Source: Chlorocebus sabaeus (Eukaryota > Chordata > Mammalia > Primates > Cercopithecidae). Taken from it: DNA of 64,000 nt. The position numbers were made by a program, and so were the translations under genes. The stretch spans positions 63,531,702 through 63,595,701 of the forward strand of contig NC_132927.1 of the NCBI RefSeq assembly GCF_047675955.1. The letters run 5' to 3'. Below, one piece after another: positions 35,594 to 47,705 of this stretch (the first letter of the stretch is position 1; every line of letters starts with the position of its first letter). Under the pieces are notes generated by a model. That model ran no database searches, was not told the origin of the DNA, and worked only from the letters and a program-made list of their open reading frames with translations.

Positions 35594-36214
35594 AAAACAT
35601 GATGCAAAGTATCAGAGACCCCTATCACTACCATCAGTGTGACCAAGACATTCATCTGTAGCCATTCACCTGTGATACCATCACTCACATGCTGAAGAAA
35701 TCTTTGTGATTTAGGAACAAAAGTCCAAATGATAGCACTCAAGCCACCAGCTCAATATTATGGCAGCCGATGTTGATTATAAAGCCTCACTTCTCTTTCC
35801 TATAACTTATCTAGAGCTGCCAAAGTCCAAGACTTTATGCATAGAAAGGAGGGCTCTTAGCCTGTCCCACAATTTCAGTGTATCTATGGCTATGTCTTTC
35901 TCTAGTCATCTTATATCCAGTCTGTTTTCCCTTTGTTTAAGACAAAAACCTAAGTCCTTTCCACTCTAGACTGAGATTATAACCACATAGTTACACAAAT
36001 ACAGCCCATCAACTGACTTTATTCAAAGCAGATAGCAGAGAGGATTCCAAATTCAAGTTTATGCAGTCCTACAAGGCTAACCCCTCTAATTGTCACTACC
36101 AGGATTTATTTTCATGACTGTCTTAGATAATCCTTAATAGTACTAATCTAGACATATTTATTACTCCATGTGTACATCCAGTCATACAATTGTTCATTTT
36201 TCTTTTCATTTTAA
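35594..36214. other. Unassigned sequence
   Basis: No gene or recognisable element. Confidence 0.35.
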
Positions 36215-36330
36215 GATTGTGCATTGAGTCACTAATATGCACGAGGCCTTAGATAGACCCTGGAGATACAAAAATAAATAAAACACAACATCTTTCCTCA
36301 AGGAGCCCTTAGACCAGAGAAAATAAACTA
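36215..36330 (-). mobile_element. L2 3'-end fragment
   Basis: TGCATTGAGTCACTAATATG, GGAGATACAAAAATAAATAA and CCTCAAGGAGCCCTTAGACC are the reverse complement of the L2 3' end. Confidence 0.55.
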
Positions 36331-36398
36331 TCTTTTTCCCTCCTCAACAATTTAACCAAGCTTGTAACAACTCAGAAATTGGAATAGGAGAAAGGAAG

Positions 36399-36760
36399 TG
36401 ATATGGTTTGGCTCTGTGTCCCCACCCAAATCTCATCTCACATTGTAATCCCCCCATGTCAAGGGAGGGACCTGGTGGGGAGTGATTGGATCATGGGAGC
36501 AGATTCCCCCATGCTGTTATTGTGATGGTGAGGGAGCTCTCACAAGATCCAATGGTTTAAAAGTGGCATTTTTTCCTGATCTCTTTTCTCTTGCTGCCTT
36601 GGGAAGAAGGTGCTTGCTTCCGCCTCACCTTCTACCATGATTGTAAATTTCCTGAGGCCTCCACAGTCATGCAGAATTTTGAGTCAATCAAACCTCTTAA
36701 TTTCATAAATTACCCAATCTCAAGGAGTTCTTTTTAGCAGTGGGAAAATGGACTAATACA
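36399..36760 (+). repeat. 5' LTR of the plus-strand MST provirus
   Basis: 362 bp, with CACCCAAATCTCATCTCAC, GGAGGGACCTGGTGGGG, the GGGAAGAAGGTGCTTG block and CATAAATTACCCAATCTCAA. Confidence 0.88.
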
Positions 36761-38669
36761 GAAAATTGGTACTGGCAGAATGGGGTAGTTTCGTGAAGAT
36801 GATCTGAAAATGTGGAAGCAACTTTGGAACTGGGTAACAGGCAGATACTGGAAGAGTTCGGAGTACTCAGAAGAAGGCAGGAAAATTAGGGCAAGTTTTG
36901 AACTTCCTAGAGACTTCTTGAATGGTTTTGACCAAAATGTTGATAGTGATATGGACAATAAAGTCCAGGCTGAGATGGTCTCAGATGGAGATGAGAAACT
37001 TATTGAGAACTGAAGCAAAAGTCACTCTAACTATGCTTTAGCAAAGAGACTGGCTGCATTTTGCCCCTGTGCCAGAGATCTGTGAACATTGAACTTGAGA
37101 GAGACGACTTAAGGTATCTGGTGGAAGAAATTTCTAAGCAGCAAAGTGTTCAAAAGGTGATATGTCTGACTCTGAAAATATTCAGTCTTATGCATTCATA
37201 AAGAGATCACCTGAAAATGAAATTTTTATTTGAAAGGGAAGCACAACATAAATGTTTGGAAAATTTGCAGCCTGACCGTGAGGTAGGAAAGAAAAACCTA
37301 TTTTTTCTGCTGCAGAAATTTGCATAAGTAAGAAGGAGCCAAATGTCAATCACCAAGACAATGGGGAAAATGTCTCCAGGGCATTTCTGGGATCTTCATG
37401 ACAGCCCCTCCTGTCACAGGCCTGCCGGCCTAGGAGGTAAAAATGGTTCTGTGGGCCAGGGCCCAGGGCCGTGCTGCTCTGTGTAGCCTCAGAATGTAGT
37501 GCTCTACATCCCAGCCACTCCAGCTCCAGCTTTGGTTAAAAGGGGCCACTGTATAGCTCAGGCCATTGCTTCAGAGGATGCAAGCCCCAAACATTGGTGG
37601 CTTTCACATATTGTTGGGCCTGCAGGTACGCAGAAGACAAGAGTTGAACTTCAGGCGCCTCCACTTAAGTTTCACAAGATGTATGGAAACTCCTTGATGT
37701 CCAGGCAGATGTCTGCTGCATGGGTGGAGCGCTCATTGAGAACCTCTGCTAGGGCCATGCAAAGGGGAAATGTAGGGTTGGAGACACCACACACAGTCCC
37801 CACTGGGGCACTGCCTAGTGAAGCTGTGAGAAGAGAGGCACTGTCTTCCAAAGCCCAGAAAGGTAGATCCACTGACAGCTTGCACCATGTGCCTGGAAAA
37901 GCCACAAACACTCAATGTCAGCTGGTGAAATGAGCCATGGGGGCTGTACCCTGCAGAGCCACAGAGGCAGAGCTGCCCACATCCATGGGAGTCCACCCCT
38001 TATGTCGGCATGCTCTGTATGTGAGACATGGAGTCAAAGGAGCTTTAAGATTTAGTGATTACCCTGTTGGATTTTGGACTTGCATGGTGCCTGTGGCCCC
38101 TTGTTTTGGTCAATTTCTTCCATTTGGAGTGTGACCATTTACCCAATTCCTGTACCCTCATTGCATCTGGAAAGTAACTAACTTGTTTCTATCTTACAGG
38201 CTCATCAGTGAAAGGGACTTGCCTTTTCTCTGATGCAACTTTGGATTTGAACTTTTGAGTTAATGCTGGAATGAGGGAATGAGTTAAGACTTTGAGAACT
38301 GTTGGGAAGGCATGATTTTTTTTTTTTTTTTTTTTTTTTTGAGACAGAGTCTCACTCTATCACCAGGCTGGAGTGCAGTGGCATGATCTCGGCTCACTGC
38401 AACCTCCGCCTCCTGGGTTCAAGCGATTCTTCTGCCTCAGTCTCTTGAGTAGCTAGGACTACAGGCACACCACCATAATTTTTTGTATTTTTAGTAGAGA
38501 CAGGTTTCACCATGTTGGCCAGCATGGTCTCAATCTCTTGACCTCGTGATCTGCCCACCTCCACCTCCCAAAGTGCTGGGATTACAGGTGTGAGCCACCA
38601 CACCTGGCTGGCATGATTGGTTTTGAAATATGAAAAGGACATGAGATTTGGCAGGGGTAAGGGATGGAA
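36761..38669 (+). pseudogene. MST internal region (MaLR gag-like remnant), split by an AluS
   Basis: The longest frame, 37499-37933 (144 codons), shares GNVGLE.PHTV and AVRRE.LSS with the frame at 7886-8251 of the other MST copy, so it is an inherited frame and not a chance one. No enzymatic domain is present. A second short frame (36810-37013) follows the 5' LTR. The function of the ancestral MaLR protein is not established, though gag-like is the usual reading. Confidence 0.75.
38318..38609 (-). mobile_element. AluS inserted in the MST internal region
   Basis: Long poly-T at the left, then GAGACAGAGTCTCACTCTATC through GTGAGCCACCACACCTGGC. Target duplication GGCATGATT at 38309-38317 and 38610-38618. 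It must postdate the MST insertion. Confidence 0.94.
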
Positions 38670-39033
38670 TGATATGGTTTGATTCTGTGTTTCCACCCAA
38701 ATCTCATCTCAAATTGTAATCCCCATGTGTCAAAGGAAGGACCTGGTGGGAGGTGATTGGACTATGGGGGCGCATTCTCCCATGCAGTTCTCATGACAGC
38801 AAGGGAGTTCTCAGGTGATCTAATGGTTTAAAAGTGGCAATTTTCCCTGCTCTCTTTCTCTCTACTGCCACTTGTGAAGGAGGTACCTGCTTCCCCTTCA
38901 CTTTCCACCATGATTGTAAGTTTCCTGAGGTCTCGCCCGTCATGCAGAACTGTAATTCAATTAAACCTCTTTCTTTCATAAATCACCCAGTCTTGGGTAG
39001 TTCTTTACAGCAGTGTGAAAATGAACTAATGCA
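38670..39033 (+). repeat. 3' LTR of the plus-strand MST provirus
   Basis: Full-length partner of 36399-36760, ending AACTAATGCA. It has CACTTGTGAAGGAGGTACC where the 5' LTR has GGGAAGAAGGTGC. Confidence 0.88.
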
Positions 39034-40812
39034 GGAGGCAACCAAAAGACATATAAATCAACTTCAGTGTATTTAATCAGCATATAGTTTATTAGTAAAA
39101 TAAAATAGCAAAAGAAAGTATAACAGTGTATGATAAAATTCTCACTTAATAATCAATAACAAAATTCATAGTATATTTAATTTATATGTTCTGTTATCAG
39201 AAAACCTTTTGTCTGATTTCCAATTCCATGTCAAATAACTATAGGCAGTTGGAGAGGGATGAGATTGCAAGAGTAGGTGCCATGGTGATCATATGCTGTA
39301 AGATGGAAACCTGCAATACTTGTTATTCTAAGTCTTCTCTTTGTTACATTTGCTAGCCCACCCTACTATTAACATATTAACGTGATGTTGGCAAATACCC
39401 TGAAGATATTAGTTCAAAATCTGGACATTTTTCTTTGATTAAAATTTTCTTGTTATCAAATCGACACCAGATAGTATGCATTCTTTCTTTCTTGATATAC
39501 TCTTTTCTTGGAATAGTCATGATAATGTCTCATTACTTTACACAATTCTGATGTGGAAAGCAATGCTGTCAAAGGAGGCTTTGCTTATTTGTTTGTTCAA
39601 CAGATTAGAAAATCAGTTGAGAAGAATGTGAAGTCTGTCAATATAATCATTTTTTAATTCAGTAGAACTTTTGAAACATGTAATAAGTTACTATATATTC
39701 GATAAATGTTGGATGAAGGCCTACCATGTAAAACAATTTGGTCAAGGCATTGAGGAGGACAGAGAAGAAGAAGAGAAATACAAAGTTCAACTATGAGTGA
39801 CAACACCAAGCCTGTTAATTACATGAATAGATAGTTATAAGTCTGCTGTGATACATTTCTGGAGGGTTCCTCTTCAATAATTATAACCTCCAATACACAA
39901 AAACGCTAACATATGTTAGTCTGTTATTAAAGATTTAAGTCTTTTTGGAAATATTTAGTCATTTGATATGATGTAAATGAGGATCTCCATTGTAAATGTA
40001 AGTAATTTTGAAGTCAGTGGTCTTTGCTCCAATACCATTTTTACTTAACCAAAACCCTCAACTTGAGAGCTCACAACATAAAAACAAACGGCTAACTGAA
40101 GAATTTAAGGGAGTGATAGGAAGAGCAAAATAAATATAACAACAGCAACAATAAAAGAAAACATAACCTGTAGCTATATATGAAAAGATTAGTTACAATG
40201 TAAGGTACACAAAATGCCATGGGGAGCAGAAGTTTCTTTAGGAAGTATTTCTATAGAAGACGGATTTGGAGTTTATTTTCAAAATCTGGGGAAACACAAA
40301 ATGGTAGAAGGCAATGCATGGGTTATACCCCGTGGTGTTTTCCTTTGACATATAAGCACCTTTAAAAATAGCCTGATGGACCACAAGCCCCAGGAACTAG
40401 CTGTTCATAGCTAATTATCCAAAGACTTGAAGAAGTCAAGCTGTGCAAAGTCAATTCAACTTTGCCTGGTGCAGCCTGAAGTTACTTTAGTTAAACCTTA
40501 GTCATAGTGTTTTTAATGAAAGGGGCAACACAGAAGAAAAACCGCAAGCCCAATTCAATACAAGTGAATAAAATTGCAAGCAATAAAGGCACACAACATC
40601 CAATAATTAAGACTAACAGCACTATTATTTTTCTAGAAACCCAAACCATGAAAGAGATTAATTGCTTTGTATTTAACTCAGAAAAAAATTCATTTGATTG
40701 GGACTCAGGCTCACAACTTACTCAAACAGATGTTACCTTTTGCTAATACAGAAAGGATGCTATTTAAAAAATTGAGCAGAAAACAAGTTAAATGTTCATT
40801 AAAAATATTTTT
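39034..40812. other. Unassigned sequence
   Basis: No gene. The text at 39695-39790 might be a decayed L2 3' end. The 79-codon frame at 40507-40746 has no recognisable domain. Confidence 0.35.
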
Positions 40813-41123
40813 GGCCAGGCACAGTGGCTCATGCCTATAATCCCAGCACTTTGGGAGACTGAGGTGGGCAGATTGCCTGAGCTCAGGAGTTCACGACCAG
40901 CCTGGGCAACAGAACAGCATGAAACTCCATCTCTACTAAAATACAAAAAAATTAACCTGGCGTGGTGGCGGGTGCCTGTAGTCCCAGCTACTCGGGAGAC
41001 TGAGACAGGAGAATTGCCTGAACCCGGGAGGCTGAGGTTGCAGTGAGCAGAGATGACTCCACTGCACTCCAGCCTGGGCGACAGAGTGAGACTCCGTCTC
41101 AAAAAATAATAATAATAATAATG
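40813..41123 (+). mobile_element. AluS, full length, with (AAT)n tail
   Basis: It starts GGCCAGGCACAGTGGCTCATG, both arms present, and ends AGACTCCGTCTCAAAAAATAATAAT. The A-tail has become an (AAT)n microsatellite at 41105-41123. Confidence 0.92.
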
Positions 41124-41194
41124 ATTTTGTTTTCATAGAATCAATATATTGAATAATATTTACACTATATCATTAAGTGAAAAAGCAAGGATAT

Positions 41195-42560
41195 AAAGGA
41201 GTCAGAAACATTGACTTGTCCTCACCGAGGCTAATCTGGCTACTGACTCAAGTGAATGCCTGTCTTGACCACAACAGAGATCAATACTGAGGTCTCCCAG
41301 ATGTCACTGTTCCCCACACTAGCCACCTAGAAGCATATTGATTGCTGGATTCTTTCATCATGGAGGTAGCAACAACTTATCTTTCTTACTAGAATAGACA
41401 TGTATTCTAGATATGCATTCATCTTCCTTGCCCACAGTGCTTTGCCAGCTCGTAGATTTACAGAACATTTTGCTCACTACCATGACATCTCTTACAACAT
41501 TGCTTCTGACCTGGAAACTCAGATCCACACAGAAGCAGGACAATGTGCTCATGCCCAAGGAATTTACTGTTATTACTATGTGTCTCATTATCGAGAAGTA
41601 GCTGACCTGACACAAGAGTGAAATGGTCTACTGAAGACTCAGATTCAGATGTAATATTAGTAGGAATTAAAGACTCTGAAATGTTAGTGTCATAGAGGAT
41701 GAGTAGCATGCTTTAAACAAGTAATTAACATATGATACTATTTTCCTTACGACCATAATAAAGGAACCGAGGGTAGAAGTAGGAGTGGCTTCTCTGTCTT
41801 ATACCTAATAATCCACTTGTGAATTTTATTATCTTTTATTGAAAGTTTAAACTCAATTAGTTAGACTCCCTTAATTCTTAAGAGTGGAATCCTGCCAGCA
41901 AATGATAGAACAATAGTTCCTTTGAGTTAAAAAATGAGATTAACACCTGATAATTTTGGGTTTCTTGTATCACTGCTCTAGTAGGTGTTGCGACATTGGC
42001 TGGAGGATAGATCCAGCTTATCAAGAGGAAATTGAGTTGGTACTACACTATGTGTGCAGTGAAATCTGGATCTAGAACCCAGGGGATTCTCTCAAATATC
42101 TCTCAGTATTTCCATATTCCAATACCAAAAGTTAAGGGAAAACTGCAGTGATTCAATAAAAACAAATCCACAGAACAATTAGACACTTTAGAAATGGTTT
42201 GGGTCATTCCACTAAGTGAGGGAAGCAAGACAACTAGAGGTACAAGAAAAAGTGCAATTAATAGTTTTAAAAAAGTAAAGTAAAAACAAAATGAAACTAC
42301 AGCATTATTCTTAGCTACAGAAACAATGCATATAGGAAGATTTTGGTAACAACACACATATACTTATCACAGTTGCAGAAATTGTGAAGAATGACTTGTT
42401 GATTGATATATAATATACCAATTTTCCCTTTTCAGCGTTTTGCTTTATTTTATATAAGAATAGTTCATTGGTGATAGTTATCTTTATAATTTAGTTTTGG
42501 GTTAAAGGATATTCAAGTAATTTTGGGACTGAGCTAAAAAAGAAACTGACTGCATGGTGT
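41195..42560 (+). pseudogene. ERVL (class III) pol remnant: integrase core to dUTPase region and 3' end
   Basis: The strand, order and text follow the ERVL internal region. A catalytic-core-like stretch at 41400-41621 reads the G-I-D-x-Y-S-x-Y neighbourhood (ATAGACATGTATTC at 41393) and the later ATGACATCTCTTACAAC, CATTGCTTCTGACC and AGCAGGACAATG blocks. AAATGGTCTACTGAAG (41621) is the usual end of the integrase core. Downstream text at 41780-42180 resembles the dUTPase/tail region, and 42370-42470 resembles the region before the 3' LTR. Stops and indels break every frame. No LTR is attached with confidence. Confidence 0.7.
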
Positions 42561-43926
42561 CTTTGTTCTTATCTCATTTACAAAGAAAATGAGAACCTCT
42601 CCATTTGCCCAAATAAAGACATCTTATTAGGTAGAGAAAGTCATTGTTATTTTGTTTCCTACAGAGTAAAATATGTGTAGGATGATATGTAAGTTTGCTC
42701 AGCAGCCAAAGGGGTGGACTATGCTGGTTTACTTATTTATTACCTTCTTTCAAATTCAAATTCACCTTTATTGACTCTATAAAAACAAGACTAGACTCTT
42801 GCCAGCTATGCATACCAGATACCCTGGCCAACTGGCTTTTAGGTTAGAAGAGCATTCAAAGATTGAAGTGATGGTGGTGGGGAAATATTTATTTATTTGA
42901 TTGATTGATTGATTGATTTTGTTTATTGTTCCTGTCAGTCAGGCTCCACCCGTTGGCTATTGGCTCCAACCACCAGCTTCTTTTGGTGCTGCCCTGACCA
43001 GCTTCAATTTTCCTCCCAGTTTTACTCGAGAAGGCTAGATGGCAGCCCCATCTCAGGCCTTGATCACAAGTTTTGTAGGACCCTCTCTTGAGCTTCTGAA
43101 ATACCATTTGGGGATAGGTAGTGCTCCCTACTCAGAGATCTAAGCACATTCCAAAAACCGTATTCTGAACACATAGGTCCTAGCAAACCTCAGCTAAGTG
43201 GAGCATATGCCTAGTTGAGACAATGAGTTGTTAAAGGAAATTACCAAAATCACTCTTGAGACTTGCTGCTGAATTAGCAGTGCAGAATTATCCAGATTTA
43301 CCATTCCTTACTGGAATCATTTCAAGAAAGCCTCACATTAAGATGGCAGAGCTACAAGACTGAAGAAGCATAAATTGGTAATCCACATTGAGGTCAGTTG
43401 CTCTAAGGCTTACTTACGCACATAGATAAATTAGTGTAAATTAGATATAAAAATGTTTGTGTTAAGCCATGAGGATTTTGAAGCTGTTCATTACTACTTA
43501 TGACCTAGTGCCTCCTGATGAATATAGAAATCAGTACCAGGAGAAATAGTGTGCTGCCATGACAAATACTAAAATACATACCAGTGGCTCAGTGAACAGG
43601 AATGAGACCCAAATGAAAGATAAAGATCTATGTAATGCAAAGACAGAACATAATGTTGCCTGCAATAACTTGGGAAACAAATGTTTGAGGAATTTGCAGT
43701 GTTAGGGAAAATGATTAGGAAATAAATCTTTACTTGTGAGTGTTCATTGCTATTGTGGTTTATCATATGAAATGGGAAATGTTAGAATAATATATGTTCT
43801 ACTCTCTTGTTTCAGACAAAAGAAGACTTGGAAGAAACAGTCTGACATATATGTTTCAAGTGTTCAGCATATATAAAGTTCTAAGAGATAAAAATTGAGG
43901 CTACGAAAATAAATAAGACATACCTT
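42561..43926. other. Unassigned, with a (TGAT)n microsatellite at 42899-42918
   Basis: No gene. GATT units repeat five times at 42899-42918. The 72-codon minus frame 42889-43107 begins in this repeat and has no domain. Confidence 0.4.
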
Positions 43927-44556
43927 TGTTACCAGAAAGGGGTCTCAATCCAGACCCCAAGAGAGGGTTTTTAGATCCCGTGCAAGAAAGAATTTGAGGC
44001 AAATCCACAGAGTAAAGTGAAAACAAGTTTACTAAAAAAGTAAAATAAGTAAAAAATGACTACTCCATGGAAGAGCAGCCCCAAGGGCCCCTGGTTAGCT
44101 ATTTTTATGGGTATTTCTTGATTATATAATAAATAAAGATTGGATTATTCATGAGTTTTTCAGGGAGAATGGCAGATGATTATCAGAATTGAGGGTTCCT
44201 CCCTTTTTAGATATAGGGTAACTCCTGGACATTGCCATGGCATTTATAAACTGTTATGGAGCTGGTAGGAGTGTCTTTTAGCATGTTAATGCTTTATAGT
44301 TAGCATATCATGAGCAGTGAGAACAATCAGAGGTCACTTTTATCACCATCTTAGATTTGGCAGGTTTGGGCTGGCTTCTTTACCACATCCTGTGTTATCA
44401 GTAGGTTCTTTGCGACCTGTATCTTGTGTTGACCTCCTATCTCATCCTGTGACCAAGGATGCCTACCCTTCTGGGAATGCAGCCCAACAGGTCTCAGCCT
44501 CCTTTTACCCATCCCCTATTCAAGATAGAGTCACTCTGGTTTGAATGCCTCTGAAA
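43927..44556 (-). mobile_element. Class I (ERV1) solo LTR
   Basis: On the plus strand it opens TGTTACCAGAAAGGGGTCTC and closes GAATGCCTCTGAAA. In reverse, the U5/R side reads a GACCCCTTT-type end and a CTCTCTTGGGGTCTGGAT block, then TTTCACTTTACTCTGTGG, preceded by an AATAAACTTG-like region. CCTT occurs on both sides (43923-43926, 44557-44560), a 4-bp duplication expected of class I integration. I recognise the family but cannot name it. The 75-codon frame inside is chance. Confidence 0.8.
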
Positions 44557-46477
44557 CCTTCTGCTATACCCAAGGTTTCAATCAGGCCTATCTGTCCAAT
44601 CCCTTGCCTCTGAATTCAGTCAGCTTTCCTGACCCTCATACCACAGCGAGAACCAGTCAGGAGCAAATGGGTTTTCTCTCATAACATTTACCAGATCCCA
44701 CAAAGCTTGCTCTATGCTGCCAACTCTTGTACATCTAGTAGTGGTTACTCCCCACTTCCTGAATATACACTCTGGCTCAGTATAACTGTCCTTGAGTACC
44801 TCATTTGGTGAATCACTTATCAACATTGTTTCTCCACTCAGATCCCAACGAGATAGCCTTCATTACTTTGGTTATCTTTCAGAAAATCCAAAGTTCTGAG
44901 TGATTAATACCTTTTACCAGCTCTCTCTGCCTTTTCCTAAAAGAGAAAATTTTAAAAAGTGAGTTAGGTCATCTTTCTCACACAAATATAAAATAAATAT
45001 GTAACATTAACATGTAAACATGTAAATATTCATATAACTCACCAATTAATGAGGGCATTGGTAAGATGTTTTAAACTGCTCAAATGAGGATTTGATTGAC
45101 AGAAATTTTTATTGTCTACTTGTAAAAAGTATTTTGCATTTCTATGAACAAGAATCATTTGCAAAGACATAGCAGGAAATATTTGCATTACCATCAGCTT
45201 TCTACTAGTTAACTTTCATCTCTGCAGAGTTACAAATTAACCAAGTGAAATAATCAAAGGCAAAGATCACTATAGAATCAAAAAATTCGTATGTTTTTTT
45301 CTAGACAATGCCCAGCATTCTATTAAAAGGAAGTGCTGCAATCTTGTTTGCCTACTTTAAAGTCTTCCACATCTTGTCCTAAAATGTCATCAATTAAATT
45401 CATCCCTCATCAAGTCACCTAACCCACAAATAGAAATAAAGATGCAGATATAGTAAGAGACTTCCATGCAAATAAATATTAGAAGAATGGCTATATAGAA
45501 GAAGAATTTTATATTCTATGTGTAAACTGATTTGTGAGTTAATTCGTTTACTGGCATATTAGCAGGAAACAACTTGATTCCTTTCCACTGCTACCATTTT
45601 AAATCTGGTTTTTCAATTTGTTTTTTCTAAATCTGTCTGTAATCTTGGGCAAGGCTCATCGCTTTCCCAGTGACAGTCAGGCAATGCATGCAGAATTTTT
45701 TGTTTTTGTTTTTCTTGGTAATAAAATCTTGTTTCAGGCAACATGAAGTCCCTAAATATCTTTCAGGTTAAAACTTATTTTCCCAAGATCAGGCCTTATT
45801 TTAACTCAGAAATCTGCAGGAGGAGAAGGGGATATGGTCAATTTTACCTCTATTTTCTGCTTCTTCTCCCGTTATATTTAGTAGGTGAGGCTTTGGGTCC
45901 CACTGGGAGATAAAGAGAAGGAGAGGTACACTTGATTGATAAGTGTTAGAATCTGCTATGGTGCCTCACGGCATGGTGTGTTTCCATTTGCCATCCTGTG
46001 ATGAGGGTGTTGCTACCTCCAACTAGCCTTTTGTAATTTCTCCAACTCTTGGTTCCCAGGAGCTTACCTTTCTTGCAGAGTCATTCTAATTTCTAATTAT
46101 TCTTCTAGGGAAGAGTCCCTCTCAATAAACAACAGAACTCTTCTCTGCAATGGCCACATCTGGCTTGGTAAAAACCAATGTAATATTCAGACTTTTCATT
46201 CCATTTTCAATGCAAGCCCTTTTTTCTGTTTTATTTCCAGACAAAGGTGTTTTAGTCATCGCTTCCTAGCTTTAAGCTTTCAGACAAAAGTTAAATGCCA
46301 GGTTCTCTGTCTTTCAGACTCCGGGAAATGCATATAAAGCTATTTGGCTCTTTTGAGGCCTCCACTTACTTGACTTGAAATGGCAAGAAGATAAGAGCAA
46401 CCACAGGTTTCTGAAAACTTGAAGTAAAAGAATTTCTCACTCTGCAATCTCTTCAGCCTCTGCCAACACATTTTCTC
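44557..46477. other. Unassigned sequence
   Basis: No gene that I can support. The 68-codon minus frame at 44620-44826 reads protein-like (Trp-rich end) but has no recognised domain. Confidence 0.35.
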
Positions 46478-47065
46478 TGTAGGGAAGGAGACATATCTTC
46501 TTCCCATCTTATGTTCATGGCTAAGGCCCCTATAACAAAAGACAGATTAACAAGAGAAAAGCATACAATTTATTTAAAATCAGTTTTATGTGAGATGACA
46601 GCTTTCAGAAATAAAGATCCCATGAAACAGAGAAACGTGTGTATTTTAAGCCAAGTTTGATGAAGTGGATAGTTGCAGAGTGTATGATTAGACAAACGGG
46701 GTATGATCTAATAGTACTAGACTGGAGGAAACTTAGCAAGGCCTGTTTGTTCAGATTCTTCTCTGGGTCCCTGTTTCTTCAAAGGTAAATTTGTTCCTTT
46801 CCTCTGGGTATAGAGTAAGCACCTCTCACCTGAAGGTCTTATGACCTAGTTCAGGAGAAGATCAGCAATTCATTTCCAGGTCTTATGATCTACTTCCGGG
46901 GAAAATAGGGAAACTCAGAGTGACATTCTTGTTTCTGCTATTTTTTGAAATGCCAATGAGCCATATTTGGGGATAGTGCCTCTTGAACCCTATTAGCATT
47001 TGCTTGAATAGCTGGGCCACAGATGATAGACCAAAGTGGAAAGAACTAGTTCGGAGCCAACTCCA
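46478..47065 (-). mobile_element. Class I (ERV1) LTR-like repeat
   Basis: The plus-strand left end TGTAGGGAAGG and the following CATGGCTAAGGCCCCTATAA, ACAAAAGACAGATTAACAAG are the reverse complement of an LTR end that reads CTTGTTAATCTGTC. The same motif, in plus orientation, closes the LTR at 50775-51398, so the two are likely related. Right border uncertain. Confidence 0.55.
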
Positions 47066-47579
47066 TTGCATGTCCTGAATGCCACACTTATATCCTAATA
47101 TAACATGCTACATCATCTTACATTAGTGTATAAATGTCCCTTGCACCAACTATTTTATTTTCAGCTGTTGGAGTCTTTGTTAAAACTCCAATACAACAGA
47201 AATAGTTGCATCTCACATCGTGTTACGTATATTATCTCAGAGGGAAGAATGGTAGTAGGTGGTAGGCAGCTATATTTGAGCACAATACAAGGTGAGATAT
47301 TTTTAAGAAAGGAAGCTACACAAATATGCTGTGGGCTTCCTCACGAAGTGGTGAATCTCCTATAACTTACAGGGTTCAAGCAGAGATAGGATAACCATTT
47401 ATTTGAATGCTGCATCAGGAATTAGAAGGTTGATTTAGCTGACATCTCGTTTTCATATTTTATGATTATTGGGGATCTGTGGCAATTTAGAGTGTATATA
47501 ATCAGCATTGTTGAATTTGATTTTAGTTTTAAAGATTTAGAAACATCCTTGTGAAATGAAATATCAGCTATCAGGTAGT
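47066..47579. other. Unassigned sequence
   Basis: No recognisable element. The 86-codon frame 47105-47365 has no domain. Confidence 0.35.
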
Positions 47580-47705
47580 TTTCATTCAATCACTCATTCA
47601 GAGTATTTTTTTGAGAGTCTAGTATATGTTAGGCACTATGCTAGAAACTGGGGAAATTAAGAAGAAACACATTGTCCCTGTGTTCAAAGAGATGATAGTA
47701 GCAGA
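47580..47705 (-). mobile_element. L2 3'-end fragment
   Basis: CATTCAATCACTCATTCAGAG, TAGTATATGTTAGGCACTATG and CTAGAAACTGGGG are the reverse complement of the conserved L2 3' end. Confidence 0.65.

Larger units (their letters stand above)
36399..39033 (+). mobile_element. MST (MaLR) provirus, both LTRs present, with an AluS inside
   Basis: 5' LTR 36399-36760, internal region 36761-38669, 3' LTR 38670-39033. Both LTRs start TGATATGGTTTG and end in TAATACA/TAATGCA. After the 5' LTR comes GAAAATTGGTACTGGCAG, the usual MaLR primer-site region; before the 3' LTR is a purine-rich tract (GCAGGGGTAAGGGATGGAA, 38651-38669). Flanks GGAAG (36394-36398) and GGAGG (39034-39038) are a 5-bp duplication with one mismatch. 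Confidence 0.9.

Noticed and set aside
35262..35642. 126-codon frame with a 'ESRSVAQAGVQW' start
   Set aside because: This is the classic translation of a minus-strand Alu.
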